Origin: Chitinimonas sp036961565
Lineage (GTDB): Bacteria > Pseudomonadota > Gammaproteobacteria > Burkholderiales > Chitinimonadaceae
Assembly (NCBI RefSeq): GCF_036961565.1
Contig: NZ_JBAMDD010000006.1
Coordinates: forward strand, 217,571-281,570
DNA length: 64,000 bases
Direction: 5' to 3'
Shown: piece by piece, positions 10,296 through 20,044 of the stretch
Layout of the letters: every line of letters begins with the position of its first letter
Position numbering within the stretch: position 1 is the stretch's first letter
Position numbers and translations under genes: made by a program
The notes under the pieces: model-generated
Told to the model about the DNA's origin: nothing
The model's input: the letters and a program-made list of their open reading frames with translations, nothing else
Databases searched by the model: none

Positions 10296-12371
10296 TCAAG
10301 CCCCCACCGCCCGCTGCAGCACCAACTCAAAGCACACCCCATCATCCAGATTGCGCGCCGTGATGGTGCCGCCCATCTTGGCCATATAGGTTCTGGCAAC
10401 AAACAGGCCCTGGCCGCGGTTGCCCAGGGCGCCGGATTCGGCCTGGTCCGACACGCCATATTCAAAGATCTTGTCCAGCATGTCCTCGGCGATGGCCGGC
10501 CCTTGGTTGCATATGGCCACGGTCACGGCGGTGTCGCTGGCCTGTAGTTGCAGGGTAATGTGGCTGCCTGCGGGGCGATAGCGGTCGGCGTTGCGCAGTA
10601 CATGGGTGACCACGTCCTCCAGCGGGTATTCATCGGCACGTGCCCATAGCGGCCCGGCCGGGCCCTGGTAGTGCACTTCAGCGATGCCTGCGCTGGGGGC
10701 ATTGGCGGCCACGTGCTGCAAGAAGGCAGCGATATCGATGGCCTGTGCCTGCAGGGTGGTGGACTGGAAGGCCTCGCTGGGCGACGCCGTGCCATAGAGC
10801 ACCCGGATGGCCTGCTGCATGCGGTGGATATAGCGGCTGCTGTCGTCGTCGCTGCCGCCGTGCAGGGCCATCAGCGACTGCAGCGGCGACATGATCTCGT
10901 GCCCCACGGCATGCCACATGTCCTTTTCCTGCTCGGCGCGGATATGTTCGCGGGCCACGTCCTCCTTCACCCGCTGCAACAGGTCGGCCAGGCCGGCAGC
11001 CAGCACCCCCAGCTCGTCATGGCCGCGCATGTCGCTCAGGTCTATCTGGTCCAGCTCACCCACCCCCCGCACGGTGCGCGACACCGAGGCCGCCCGCCGG
11101 GTCAGCACCGTGATGCGGCGAATGATGCCGATTTCTATGGCCAGCCAGGCCAGCATGATGGCCAGCAGCATGGCACCGACAAACCACGATACTCGTGTGG
11201 CCACCACCGCCAGGTTACGGTTCACGCTGCGCACATCGCCCGTCAGTATCAGCTGGTAGCTGCCCAGCGGCGTAGCGATGGTCTCGCGCGCTTCCAGCGG
11301 CTGGTCGTAGCCGGCCACCGCCAGCCGCCGTATCACACTGCTGATCAGGCGCGAGGGCTGGTAGGGTTCGTCCGCCACGCCGGTCAGTTGCAGCAGGTCA
11401 GGCTGGCCGGCATCGGGCAGCTTGCGCAGGCGCAGCTGCTCGCCGGGCAGCAGCAGCGGCGCGAGATCGGTCAGGGCAAAGGGCAGGGTGGCTTCCGGGC
11501 TGTTGCTATCGAGCAGGGGCGGGCCTTCGCCTGGCGGCAGCACCTGCACATGCACCTGTATCTGGTCCAGATCGGCCGGTGGCCAGACCAGCTTCTGTTT
11601 CATGAACAAGGCATCGCGCAGCACCCCCACCGGCAGGCGCAGCGAGAAGAACGAGCGCTTGCTGCAGGCCACTGGCCCCATAGGCCCGACGGTGTCGCAA
11701 TGGCCGTCCTGCCAGATCCAGCCACGGAAATCCCGCACCGGCCGGGCACCGGGCATCACCCGGCCACGGTCGACAAACCCCGTCAGCCGGCCGCGCACGC
11801 CGGCCTCCGGCCTGGCATCGACCTGGCCCAGCAGCTCGAACGGGGCAATCCAGCGATAGGTCTGGCCGCGCAAGCTCACCACCACCCGCACCCTGTGCGC
11901 CAGGCTCAGGTCATCCTCGCCACGTGCATGGGCCACCAGTTCGCTGCTGGCAAAGCTGCCTGCCACATAGACAAAACCACCGGCCCAGGGATTGCTGCCT
12001 ATGGCGGTGCAGAGCGTGCCGTCGCGGTACTGCACCAGGCAGCCGGCCATCTCCACTGCCTGCTGCACCTTGTACTGATCGTCGAAATCAATGGCGGTAT
12101 AGGGCAGCAGCAGGGGCCGCAGCGGCACCAGGTTGTCATTGCCGGTGCGTGGGTTCAGCAGGGCCAGTTGGCCAGCCGGGTGGTGGAGCTTGGCGGCAAT
12201 CTGCGCCTGGGTCTTGCTGAAGCCGTATTGGTAGTTGCGGTAGCTGAGCTGCTTTTCCTCGCGCAGCACATAGAGCGCCAGCGCCACCGTAGCCAGCGCC
12301 AGCAGCAGAAAGGCCCCGCGCGACAACAGCCGCAGCCGGTAGGGCGTCAAGCTCCACCAGGCGGGCTTCAT
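10296..12371 (-). CDS. Membrane sensor histidine kinase
   Basis: A 691-aa sensor kinase, partner of the regulator that precedes it. Order: first TM helix (about 15-35), a large periplasmic sensor region (about 36-400), second TM helix (about 410-435), HAMP-like linker, HisKA with the phospho-acceptor in GHEIMSPLQSL, and a HATPase_c domain. In the latter, LRNADRY is the N-box, CNQGPAI the G1 box and NRGQGLFVAR the G2-like box. The start at 12371 (MKPAWWSL) overlaps the regulator stop in an ATGA junction; the 18-residue longer frame lies inside the regulator gene and is rejected. The signal is unknown; the sensor region resembles no family I can name. Confidence 0.9.
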   Translation of the reverse strand: MKPAWWSLTPYRLRLLSRGAFLLLALATVALALYVLREEKQLSYRNYQYGFSKTQAQIAAKLHHPAGQLALLNPRTGNDNLVPLRPLLLPYTAIDFDDQYKVQQAVEMAGCLVQYRDGTLCTAIGSNPWAGGFVYVAGSFASSELVAHARGEDDLSLAHRVRVVVSLRGQTYRWIAPFELLGQVDARPEAGVRGRLTGFVDRGRVMPGARPVRDFRGWIWQDGHCDTVGPMGPVACSKRSFFSLRLPVGVLRDALFMKQKLVWPPADLDQIQVHVQVLPPGEGPPLLDSNSPEATLPFALTDLAPLLLPGEQLRLRKLPDAGQPDLLQLTGVADEPYQPSRLISSVIRRLAVAGYDQPLEARETIATPLGSYQLILTGDVRSVNRNLAVVATRVSWFVGAMLLAIMLAWLAIEIGIIRRITVLTRRAASVSRTVRGVGELDQIDLSDMRGHDELGVLAAGLADLLQRVKEDVAREHIRAEQEKDMWHAVGHEIMSPLQSLMALHGGSDDDSSRYIHRMQQAIRVLYGTASPSEAFQSTTLQAQAIDIAAFLQHVAANAPSAGIAEVHYQGPAGPLWARADEYPLEDVVTHVLRNADRYRPAGSHITLQLQASDTAVTVAICNQGPAIAEDMLDKIFEYGVSDQAESGALGNRGQGLFVARTYMAKMGGTITARNLDDGVCFELVLQRAVGA

Positions 12372-13078
12372 CGGCCGGCCTGGTCTACCCAGCGGAAGCC
12401 GCGCATGGGTATGTTCTCGATGCAATCGAAAGCCGGGTCTATCTCGCGGAAGGCATCCCGCAGGGTGCTGACATGCTTGCGGATGTTGTCGCGGTTGCGG
12501 CCACTTTTCACCACCTGGAACAGGTCGTCATAGGACACCACCTGGCCCCGGCACTGGTATAGCGTGGCCAGGATGCGCTGGGCTGTCAGCGGCAGGTTGA
12601 TGCGCTGGCCACGCCAGATCGGCGTGCTCTGGCGCAGCGGGTCCAGCGACAACTCATTGCCCTGGGGCAGGGCGGCGGGGGCCTCCTGGCGGCCTGGCCT
12701 GTCCTTGGCGGCACGCAGTATCTCCAGGAAGGTGTCGATGAAATCGCCTTCTTCGAAGGTGGTCTTCTGCAGGTAGTCCCAGGCATCCAGCGCCTTCATG
12801 ATGCTGCGGTAGATGGTGGCGGGCATGGCCGATACCACCAGCACCGGCGTGCCCGAGCCCTTGTTGATGGCATTGATGATGGCCACCCCGGCATGGCGCT
12901 CGCGCCCCAGTTCGATATCCAGCACCACCAGGTCATACCGCTCGCGACTGATGGCCGCCTCGGCGTCATCCCGGTTGAACCACTGGTCCACCTGTATGCC
13001 CGGCCGGGCCGACTCTATCCAGCCGCGCAGCTGGTTGCTGGTGGGCAGATCATCTTCTACGACGGCAACCTTCAACAT
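12368..13078 (-). CDS. Response regulator with winged-helix output domain
   Basis: A 236-aa two-component regulator. The receiver domain (1-120) has acidic pocket VVEDD, phospho-acceptor aspartate in LVVLDIEL and the conserved lysine in YLQKTTF; the usual Thr switch residue is Ser (VVSAMP). The C-terminal half is an OmpR/PhoB-like winged helix (about 145-232) ending MRGFRWV. The spacing between the domains is longer than in typical OmpR proteins. It is coupled to the downstream kinase by ATGA overlap and transcribed away from the SPFH gene. Confidence 0.88.
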   Translation of the reverse strand: MLKVAVVEDDLPTSNQLRGWIESARPGIQVDQWFNRDDAEAAISRERYDLVVLDIELGRERHAGVAIINAINKGSGTPVLVVSAMPATIYRSIMKALDAWDYLQKTTFEEGDFIDTFLEILRAAKDRPGRQEAPAALPQGNELSLDPLRQSTPIWRGQRINLPLTAQRILATLYQCRGQVVSYDDLFQVVKSGRNRDNIRKHVSTLRDAFREIDPAFDCIENIPMRGFRWVDQAGR

Positions 13079-13320
13079 GGCCTTGCTCCACGGCCAGGGG
13101 CCGGTTTTTGCTATGCGCCATTATCGAATGGAACCGGCCCCAGGCGGTGTGAGTTTTTCTTCCGGCGGCGGATGAAACTCACCCCGGCCCGGCTTTGATA
13201 TTTCCGCGCCCCCTCGCGCAACATGCATCCCAAGGAGCAGGGCAACGCGGACTGCTCCCGGGCCACCCGCGGTGGCTTGCAGACCGCGATTCCAACAGCG
13301 CATACACAAGGGGTAACACC

Positions 13321-14571
13321 ATGTCGGAACGTCTCAAGAAGCTGACGCTTGCCATCCGTAACCTGCTGGTCAAACCGGCCGCCCAGGGCGGGCAACTGGC
13401 CGCCAGCGGCCTGGCACAACACAAGGGCAAGCTGCTGGCAGGCGCCGTCTTGCTGGCAGCCGGCTACGGCCTCTATACCCACCCGCCCATCCAGACCCTG
13501 GGCAACGGCGAGATCGGTGTGCGCAGCAACCGGCTTACCGGCGGCCTGACCGAGCTGCGCGAGGGCAGCGCGCTGGTTCTGCCGGGGCTGCACGAACTGC
13601 GCCGCTTCAGCCTGCGTGATCAGGTCTACCGCCCGGTCCAGAGCAGCCGCGCCAACGGCGACGCGCCATTTCAGTCCATCGAAGGCCTGTCGCTGGGGGT
13701 AGACCTCACCATCCGGTACACCCTAGACCCCGCCAAGGTCAGCACCATGGCCCGCAAGCTGCCGGAAGACATCGGCGGCCAGATCGTCGAACCGGCGGTG
13801 CAGGGCGTCATCTACAAGACCTTCACCCGCTACACCGTGAGGCAGATCTTTTCCAGCAAGCGAGCCGAGATACAGCAGGTGATAGAGGCCGAACTCAAGC
13901 CGCGCCTGGCTGCCGATGGCATACAGCTGCGCAGCGTGCAGATGGGCAAGGTCGACCTGCCGCCCGAATACCGCGTAGGCATGGAAAGCCTGCTGGCCGA
14001 AGAGCTGCAGACCGAAAAGATGCGCTACACCCTGGAGCTCAAGGGCAAGCAGGTGGAAGCCACCGCACTGGATGCCGAGGCCGAGAAGGTACGTCGGCAG
14101 AAGGAAGCCGAAGCCGCCGCCAGCGAGCAGATCATCGCCGCCCGCGCCCAGGAGGAAGCCATGAAGCATGTGCTGCCCTTCAAGCAGAAGCAAATAGAGC
14201 AGCGCCAGCTGGAGGCCGAGGCCGACAAGCAGTCGCGCATCCGCACCGCCGAGGGCAGCGCCCAGGCCCGCCGTATCGAAGCCGCAGGCGAGGCCGACTC
14301 GCGCCAGAAGCTGGCCGATGCCGAGGTTTACCGCATGGAGCGGCTGGGCAAGACCAGCAGCGAGCAGATGGCCCGTGACGGCGCCGTCATCACCAAGCAT
14401 CCGCTGCTGATCCAGAAAACCCTGGCCGACAAGCTGTCGGACAATATCTCGGTGATCATCGCCCCACCCTCGGCGGATGGTGGCTTCATCGGCTCGGGCC
14501 TGATCGGCAAACTGCCGGCCACCCCGCGCCAGGCCGATGCCGAGGGCAGCAGCGAAGCGGGAGCAGAATAA
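13321..14571 (+). CDS. SPFH/prohibitin-family membrane protein
   Basis: A 416-aa protein with one membrane helix (about residues 35-55) and then a band-7/prohibitin domain, for example the VYRPVQSS and VDLTIRYTLDP region and the VRQIFSSKRAEIQQVIEAEL segment. A long Ala/Glu/Arg-rich coiled coil (about 230-340) follows. Such proteins form large oligomers on membranes and are thought to organise membrane domains or protease complexes. The chosen ATG has AAGGGG seven bases upstream; the longer upstream frame has no such support. The stop overlaps the next start (TAATG), so the two genes are coupled. Confidence 0.85.
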   Translation: MSERLKKLTLAIRNLLVKPAAQGGQLAASGLAQHKGKLLAGAVLLAAGYGLYTHPPIQTLGNGEIGVRSNRLTGGLTELREGSALVLPGLHELRRFSLRDQVYRPVQSSRANGDAPFQSIEGLSLGVDLTIRYTLDPAKVSTMARKLPEDIGGQIVEPAVQGVIYKTFTRYTVRQIFSSKRAEIQQVIEAELKPRLAADGIQLRSVQMGKVDLPPEYRVGMESLLAEELQTEKMRYTLELKGKQVEATALDAEAEKVRRQKEAEAAASEQIIAARAQEEAMKHVLPFKQKQIEQRQLEAEADKQSRIRTAEGSAQARRIEAAGEADSRQKLADAEVYRMERLGKTSSEQMARDGAVITKHPLLIQKTLADKLSDNISVIIAPPSADGGFIGSGLIGKLPATPRQADAEGSSEAGAE

Positions 14572-15977
14572 TGCTGATCGCCTCCCTGGCCGCCATGGCC
14601 ATCGTCACCCAGAACCAGGCCCCCCTGCGCGCCGCCCCCAAGGATAGCGCCCAGCAGCAGGCCGTGCTGTGGCAAGGCGACAGCCTGGAAATCCGCGGCG
14701 AGCGCCTGGGCTACCTGCAGGTGTGGGATCACCGGCGTGAACGCGGTGGCTATGTGCGGGCCAGCCAGGTACGCCAGACCCAACTGGATGCGGCTGCCGC
14801 ACCCGAGCTGCTGAGCGTGGTGCGCTTTCTGCGCGATACCCCCGGCGCCGAAGCCCTGGGCATCGCCTACAGCGCCGCCTACCTCAAGGCCGCCCCAGCC
14901 CAGAGCATCACCGCCGAGCCCTTCGAGGCCCTGGGCAGCATGGCAGACCGGCTGGCCCGCCGCGCCAGCAGCAGTCAGGCCAAGGCCACCGATACCACCG
15001 TGGCCGCCCATCTGGAGGTCGCCGCCCATTACGGCATCAGCATGACCAGCCTGGAGCGCGACGAGCGCATCCAGCTCTGCTACCAGGGCGATGCCTACCG
15101 CCGGGTGCTGAGCCTGCCGGCCACCGACGAGCAACGCGCCCGCGCCGCCCTGGCCCTGACCCGGCCCGATTGCCAGCGCGCCGACCTGCACCCGCAGGCC
15201 CGCTACAGTGCCGACAACGAAGCCGCCGACCTGCTCAACCGCATCGCCACCGACAAGCTGCCCGAGCAGCTGAAGAACCAGCTGCGCCTGCGCCGCGCCG
15301 GCATCTGGGCCAATCTGGCCTACCAGCGCAACCGCCGGGGCGAGGCCTTCCAGCCTGCCGCCGAACGCGCCCTCAATGAGCTGGCGGCCATCAACAAGCA
15401 GGAGCTGGCCGAAGACGACCAGGCCAGCTATAACGACGCCGCCATGCGGGTGGGTGCCTCACGCTGGGCCGCCGAAACCACCACCGCCATCCCAGGCAAG
15501 CTGCGCATCGTTACCGAACCCGGCCAGCCCGGCGAAACCTGCGTGCTGCTGCAGGACACCCGCCAGAAAACCCCCACCCCGCTTTACCGCCGCTGCAGCT
15601 ACGGCACGGTCTGGACCGCCTCGGCCCGCAGCAACCCCGACGGCAGCGCCCTGGCACTGGCCGTGCAACCGCTGGCCAACTGGCGCGAGCTGTGGGTATT
15701 CCAGCAAACCGCCGAGGGCTGGGTACTGAGCGTACTCCCCCCGGCCGACCAAGGCCCCGATCTCGGCTATATCGAGTTTGCCGGCTGGGTGCCCGGCAGC
15801 AAGCAGATGCTGGCCGCCCGCGAAGCCCGCGTGCAAGGCCGCTACCAGCGCAGCTTCCAGTTGATCAGCCTGGACAGCATGACGGTACTGAAACAGGCCG
15901 ACCAACCCAGCTCGCTGAGCACCTTCTACCGCTGGCAGGATGCAGCCTGGAAGCGCTTGACGGTGAGCTTGCGCTGA
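14571..15977 (+). CDS. Exported protein with N-terminal SH3-like domain
   Basis: 468 aa. The N-terminus looks like a short signal peptide or anchor (LIASLAAMAIV), followed by a bacterial SH3-like fold: QAPLRAAPKDSAQQQAVLW, then GERLGYLQVWD and RGGYVRASQV. The remaining ~380 residues are helical and repeat-like, then beta-rich, with no domain I can name. It is translationally coupled to the SPFH protein upstream, which suggests that both act at the cell envelope. A parS-like sequence begins at its stop codon. Confidence 0.75.
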   Translation: MLIASLAAMAIVTQNQAPLRAAPKDSAQQQAVLWQGDSLEIRGERLGYLQVWDHRRERGGYVRASQVRQTQLDAAAAPELLSVVRFLRDTPGAEALGIAYSAAYLKAAPAQSITAEPFEALGSMADRLARRASSSQAKATDTTVAAHLEVAAHYGISMTSLERDERIQLCYQGDAYRRVLSLPATDEQRARAALALTRPDCQRADLHPQARYSADNEAADLLNRIATDKLPEQLKNQLRLRRAGIWANLAYQRNRRGEAFQPAAERALNELAAINKQELAEDDQASYNDAAMRVGASRWAAETTTAIPGKLRIVTEPGQPGETCVLLQDTRQKTPTPLYRRCSYGTVWTASARSNPDGSALALAVQPLANWRELWVFQQTAEGWVLSVLPPADQGPDLGYIEFAGWVPGSKQMLAAREARVQGRYQRSFQLISLDSMTVLKQADQPSSLSTFYRWQDAAWKRLTVSLR

Positions 15978-15993
15978 TGTTTCACGTGGAGCG
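15978..15993. promoter_or_regulatory. parS-like site 1
   Basis: Sequence tgtttcacgtggagcg matches 13 of 16 positions of the ParB-binding consensus TGTTTCACGTGAAACA. It lies just after the SH3-protein stop codon. Three other 13/16 sites occur in the window. Binding is unproven. Confidence 0.35.
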
Positions 15994-16086
15994 AGGGACC
16001 GGCAGATCGCCGTCATGGCAGAGGATCAAGCCCTAGAATGGTGGACCGATCTATATACTTGGTGATGCTATACACCCCACGTTCAG

Positions 16087-16566
16087 ATGATTGAAAACAT
16101 GACGCCGTTGCAGAACAACCCCGATACGCCTCTGGATTTCCAACTGAAGCGTAAAGAGGACGTGCATAGCGGCTTAACGATGGAGTTGGTGCCTGGCTTG
16201 TTCAACGATGCAGCAGCACGGGCAGAAACGCTGTACCTGGATGAGGATGCCTTCGCTTTCATCGAATCCGGAATCAAGGCATGCTGGCCAGCTTACGCCC
16301 ACTATGGTCACTGGGGGCTAAGCGAAATCCCATCCGATATCTGGCGGCTCATCGTAACGCACTTGCTCACGCTCCAACGGCGCCTGATGGTGGCTACAAG
16401 TGCTGACGGCTTTGACGAGTGCTTCCTGTTCGATGATGTGCGCGAATACTTCTATCGCTATTTCGATAGACTGCGGCCCAAGGTGATCCAGTTCATCAGC
16501 GAAGTCATTGCTTGGCTGGAGAGCTACCTGATCTGCCGCAGTCATATCTCCGTGAACGGTGTGTAA
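16087..16566 (+). CDS. Hypothetical protein, 159 aa
   Basis: An acidic, soluble, probably all-helical protein with many aromatic residues (for example FDDVREYFYRYFDRLRPK). No known domain is recognised. Base composition is lower in GC than its neighbours, and it stands alone between oppositely oriented blocks, so a recent arrival is plausible. The start choice (ATG at 16087) is uncertain: a second ATG occurs a few codons later. Confidence 0.6.
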   Translation: MIENMTPLQNNPDTPLDFQLKRKEDVHSGLTMELVPGLFNDAAARAETLYLDEDAFAFIESGIKACWPAYAHYGHWGLSEIPSDIWRLIVTHLLTLQRRLMVATSADGFDECFLFDDVREYFYRYFDRLRPKVIQFISEVIAWLESYLICRSHISVNGV

Positions 16567-16616
16567 GCAGGTGACGCATAAGATCTCTATCACTATGCGA
16601 TCATGCAAGACTACCG

Positions 16617-17846
16617 TTACAGGCCCGCCTCCTTGAGCGCATTCTCGATGTCGTACAGCGCGCTGTACTCAACCGACCCCGGCCCATCGCTGTGTAGCTC
16701 ATCCCGCGTGTTGAGCATCACGGCAAAACTGATGCCCGATGGCAACTGCCGCATCACCGTGGTAAGGCCGGGCACCGCCCCGGTGTGCCCGCCGTTGTGT
16801 GTCTTACCCGCCAACGGCAGGCCGCTGGGTGCCTCATAGCTACCGGCAAAGGCCGCCATGGCATGGGCCGTGCTGATCACCAGGCCGGTCGACTGCCAGT
16901 TTTCCGCCCGCACCGCCCCATCCAAGGCTGACACCAGCTTGCCAGGCTCGAACACGCTGGGGACCTGCAAGGAGGTCAGATAATTGGGCTCGCGGGGGTC
17001 GTGATCCTTCAGGCGCGATGCCATGGGCTTGAAGTCCTCGCGCGGAATACCCAGGGGCTGCAGGATCTGGCCGTACACATAGTCGACATACGCCGTCTTG
17101 CTGGCCTGCTCGATAATACGCCCCAGCAGCATATAGCCAAAGTTGGAATACACCGTCTGACTGCCAGGCTGGTAGTCCAGCGGCCGGCGCACCATCCAGC
17201 GGGTGATGTCTTCCTGCTGGGCCGGTGCATTGAGGCCCAGCTCAGCCTGGATCAAGGCCGCGGCAACAAAGGCATCGCCAGACAATTCCGCATCCCAACC
17301 GCCCTGATGGGCCAATAGATGGCTGATGGTAATGTCCTTGAGCCGTGGGTCGAACGCCTCCTCCGGCGAGAGGGGCACAGGCAGCCAGCAACTTTGCCCT
17401 GCCACCGTGCAGAACACCTTGTCGTCCAAAGACAGCTGCCGTGCAGCTGCCAGATTATGTATGGCGGCAGCGGTCAGCGGCTTGATGATGCTGGCTGTGA
17501 CAAACAGCGCATTGGCCGGCAAGGGGGTGCGCTGTGTGGCGTCCAGAAAGCCATAACCCTGCTCATGCAGCACCCGGCCATCATGCATGATCGAGATGGA
17601 GGCAGCGGTCACGCCATGTTTTTTCTGTATGCCCTGCATGGCCTTGTCCACCTTGGCAGACAAGTCCCCCTCACAGGCCTTTATCTGCTTGGCCGATGCA
17701 CCTGGCTGCCTGGCCGCACACAGACTGGCCTGCACGTTTGAGCCGCCCGAATCGCCATTGCAGGCCGACAACAAAGCCAGGGGCAGCAGGCAAAGCGCCG
17801 CCATGCGGGCAAGGGGATTTTCAACAAGGCACTTTGAATTGAGCAT
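16617..17846 (-). CDS. Beta-lactamase-family serine hydrolase, lipoprotein
   Basis: A 409-aa periplasmic protein of the class C beta-lactamase/esterase/DD-peptidase superfamily. The N-terminus is a lipoprotein signal with lipobox LLSAC (about residues 25-29). The active-site motifs are present: SxxK as ASIIKP, YxN as YSNFGYMLLG, and HTG as GGHTGAVPG near the C-terminus. It could be a DD-carboxypeptidase-like, esterase or lactamase-like enzyme; the fold does not decide the substrate. It is divergent from the two-component system that starts 120 bp away, which may control it. Confidence 0.88.
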   Translation of the reverse strand: MLNSKCLVENPLARMAALCLLPLALLSACNGDSGGSNVQASLCAARQPGASAKQIKACEGDLSAKVDKAMQGIQKKHGVTAASISIMHDGRVLHEQGYGFLDATQRTPLPANALFVTASIIKPLTAAAIHNLAAARQLSLDDKVFCTVAGQSCWLPVPLSPEEAFDPRLKDITISHLLAHQGGWDAELSGDAFVAAALIQAELGLNAPAQQEDITRWMVRRPLDYQPGSQTVYSNFGYMLLGRIIEQASKTAYVDYVYGQILQPLGIPREDFKPMASRLKDHDPREPNYLTSLQVPSVFEPGKLVSALDGAVRAENWQSTGLVISTAHAMAAFAGSYEAPSGLPLAGKTHNGGHTGAVPGLTTVMRQLPSGISFAVMLNTRDELHSDGPGSVEYSALYDIENALKEAGL

Positions 17847-17965
17847 GATGCAGACGTCCTGTGAGTGAGAAGGACGCCATCGTGCCTAACCCAAGCTTTG
17901 CGCCAGCTTAAGACGACCCGGCCAGGGGCTGCCCAAACAGCAGGTCTCTGCCTACACTGCAGGCT

Positions 17966-18622
17966 ATGCATGTACTCCTTATAGAAGACGACCTGGACTT
18001 GGGTAGCGCCCTGCAAAAATCCCTGAAAGCCGCCGGTTTCAGCAGTGAATGGCTGCGGCGCAGTGCCGATGCACCACAACACCCGGCCGATCTGGATTAC
18101 GCCTGTGTCCTGCTCGACCTCTCGCTACCCGATGGCAGCGGTTTTGACTTGCTCAATACCTGGCGCAAGCAGGGCGCCACGGTCCCCATCATCATCCTCA
18201 CCGCCCGGGCCACCCTGGAGGAGCGCCTGCACGGCCTCGATAGCGGTGCCGACGATTTCATCGTCAAACCCTTTGCCACCGCAGAACTGTTGTCGCGCCT
18301 GCGTGCCGTGCTGCGCCGCTACGCACAGCAGGCCAGCGAAACCTGGCAGATCGGCCCCTTGCAGATAGAGCCCAAGCGCCACCGGCTCTGCCTGGCAGGT
18401 GCGGAGATCGAACTCTCACCCCGCGAGTTTCAAATTCTGTTGGAGCTGGCCCGCGAGCCTGGGGCGGTCGTCTCCAAGGGCGAGCTGGCGCAGCGCCTAG
18501 AACCCTTGGGCGAGCCGCTCACATTCAGCGCCATCGAGGTCCATATCTGCAATCTGCGCAACAAGATCGGTGCCGGCCATATCCGCACGATTCGCGGCGT
18601 CGGCTATCTGCTGCAAGCATGA
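17966..18622 (+). CDS. OmpR-family response regulator (QseB/PmrA-like)
   Basis: 218 aa, the compact length of QseB/PmrA-type regulators. The receiver domain has IEDD, the phospho-acceptor in VLLDLSLPDGSG, LTARA as switch Thr, and the lysine in VKPFATAE. The winged helix (about 128-216) has LSPREFQILLELA and ends TIRGVGYLL. The stop overlaps the kinase start (ATGA). The divergent serine-hydrolase gene upstream is a candidate target. Confidence 0.93.
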   Translation: MHVLLIEDDLDLGSALQKSLKAAGFSSEWLRRSADAPQHPADLDYACVLLDLSLPDGSGFDLLNTWRKQGATVPIIILTARATLEERLHGLDSGADDFIVKPFATAELLSRLRAVLRRYAQQASETWQIGPLQIEPKRHRLCLAGAEIELSPREFQILLELAREPGAVVSKGELAQRLEPLGEPLTFSAIEVHICNLRNKIGAGHIRTIRGVGYLLQA

Positions 18623-20010
18623 ACAGCCTATTTCGCCCCACCCTCATCCGACGGGTTGTCCTGGCCCTGCTGGCAGCCTTCTCCTTGGTGTGGCTGCTTT
18701 TGCTTTTAGTCATGTTTACCACCGGCAATAGCGATACCGAACTGGATACCGGCCTCCGCGATGTCGCCAGCGAGCTGCGCAATAACTTGTTGCAGCTGAA
18801 AAGCGGCGAGGAGGCGGTTGCCGCCACGCAGACGACATCGAACATGATCAACGGCCTCTACCAGCGCAATGCCATACCCAGCCAGGTGCTGTTCCAGCTA
18901 TACGACCAGGATGGCCGCCTGCTCTATCGCTCCGCCCAGGCGGCAGGGCAGGCGCTGAATCGGCAGGCCAGTCATATCCAGGACCAGCAATTGCTGGGGC
19001 GCCGCTATCGGGTGCATACCGTAAGCGCATCGCGCTGGACCCTTACCGTGGCCGCCTCTCAGGTGGACGCCAGCTGGATGCTGCAATCGCTGGCCGAGGA
19101 TTTGACGCTGTATCTATTGATTGCGTTTCCCTGTATCGCACTGCCGGTCTGGATAGCCGTGCGCCAGGGCATACGGCCGTTGCGGCAGTTCTCCCAATTT
19201 ATTGCCGCACGCAATATCGACGATCTCTCGCCCATCACACTGCCGGTACGCCATGAGGAGCTGAAGCCGCTGCATCATGCCCTGAATCAGCTGCTCGATC
19301 AGCTACGCCTCAAGGTGGCCCGTGAACACAGCTTTGTGCAGGACGCCGCCCATGAATTGCGTACCCCCATGGCAGTCATTGCAGCCCAGGCCCATGTTCT
19401 GACCCTGGCCGCCACACCCAGCGAACGGCAAGAGGCGAAACAGCAACTCGAGCATGCCATTGCCCGTTGCGCACACCTGGTGCAACAGCTATTGCAACTG
19501 GCCCGGCTGGACCCGGCAGCCCCGCAAACCCTGCGCCAGGTGGATGCCGCACAATTGCTCCGCCAGGAAATTGCCCTACAGGCCCCCAAGGCCTTGGCAA
19601 AACAGCAGGAGCTGGCACTGGATACCCCGGACCATCTGCCCTGCCTATTGGCCGAATCGGCTTTTCAGTGCGTGATACATAATCTGCTCGACAACGCCAT
19701 CCGCTACACCCCACAGGGCAGCCATATCGACATCACGCTGCAACAGACGCAGCAGTCGCTAATATTGAGCGTTCGGGACGATGGGCCAGGGATTACAGCC
19801 GAGCAGCAGGACATGGTCTTTGAGCGCTTCCATCGCGGCCAGCATCTGGACAGCAGTGGCTCAGGGCTGGGCCTGGCTATCGTCAAACAGGCCATTCAGC
19901 GCCTGGGTGGGCAGATCACGCTGGCGGCCGGCATACAAGGCAAAGGCTGCAACTTTACGGTCAGCATCCCTTTGCACGCTCCAGAAGCGCCACCGCCGAT
20001 GTTGCGGTAG
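18619..20010 (+). CDS. Sensor histidine kinase (QseC-like)
   Basis: 463 aa with two membrane helices (about 12-32 and 160-180) flanking a periplasmic sensor of ~125 residues. The HisKA phospho-acceptor lies in QDAAHELRTPMAV. The ATPase domain shows the N-box LLDNAIRYTPQG, G1 VRDDGPGI, F-box FERFHRG and G2 SGSGLGLAIVKQ. The architecture and the partner gene are those of QseBC/PmrAB-type systems, which often sense cations, lipids or cationic peptides. The actual signal here is unknown. ATGA coupling to the regulator sets the start. Confidence 0.92.
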   Translation: MNSLFRPTLIRRVVLALLAAFSLVWLLLLLVMFTTGNSDTELDTGLRDVASELRNNLLQLKSGEEAVAATQTTSNMINGLYQRNAIPSQVLFQLYDQDGRLLYRSAQAAGQALNRQASHIQDQQLLGRRYRVHTVSASRWTLTVAASQVDASWMLQSLAEDLTLYLLIAFPCIALPVWIAVRQGIRPLRQFSQFIAARNIDDLSPITLPVRHEELKPLHHALNQLLDQLRLKVAREHSFVQDAAHELRTPMAVIAAQAHVLTLAATPSERQEAKQQLEHAIARCAHLVQQLLQLARLDPAAPQTLRQVDAAQLLRQEIALQAPKALAKQQELALDTPDHLPCLLAESAFQCVIHNLLDNAIRYTPQGSHIDITLQQTQQSLILSVRDDGPGITAEQQDMVFERFHRGQHLDSSGSGLGLAIVKQAIQRLGGQITLAAGIQGKGCNFTVSIPLHAPEAPPPMLR

Positions 20011-20044
20011 CGTTGTCTTGGCCCCATCCGGCGCGACATGGAGC

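Noticed and set aside
10671..12533. A 620-codon open frame on the plus strand
   Set aside because: Antisense to the histidine kinase; rich in Gln/His/Arg with no domain, whereas the minus frame has full kinase motifs.
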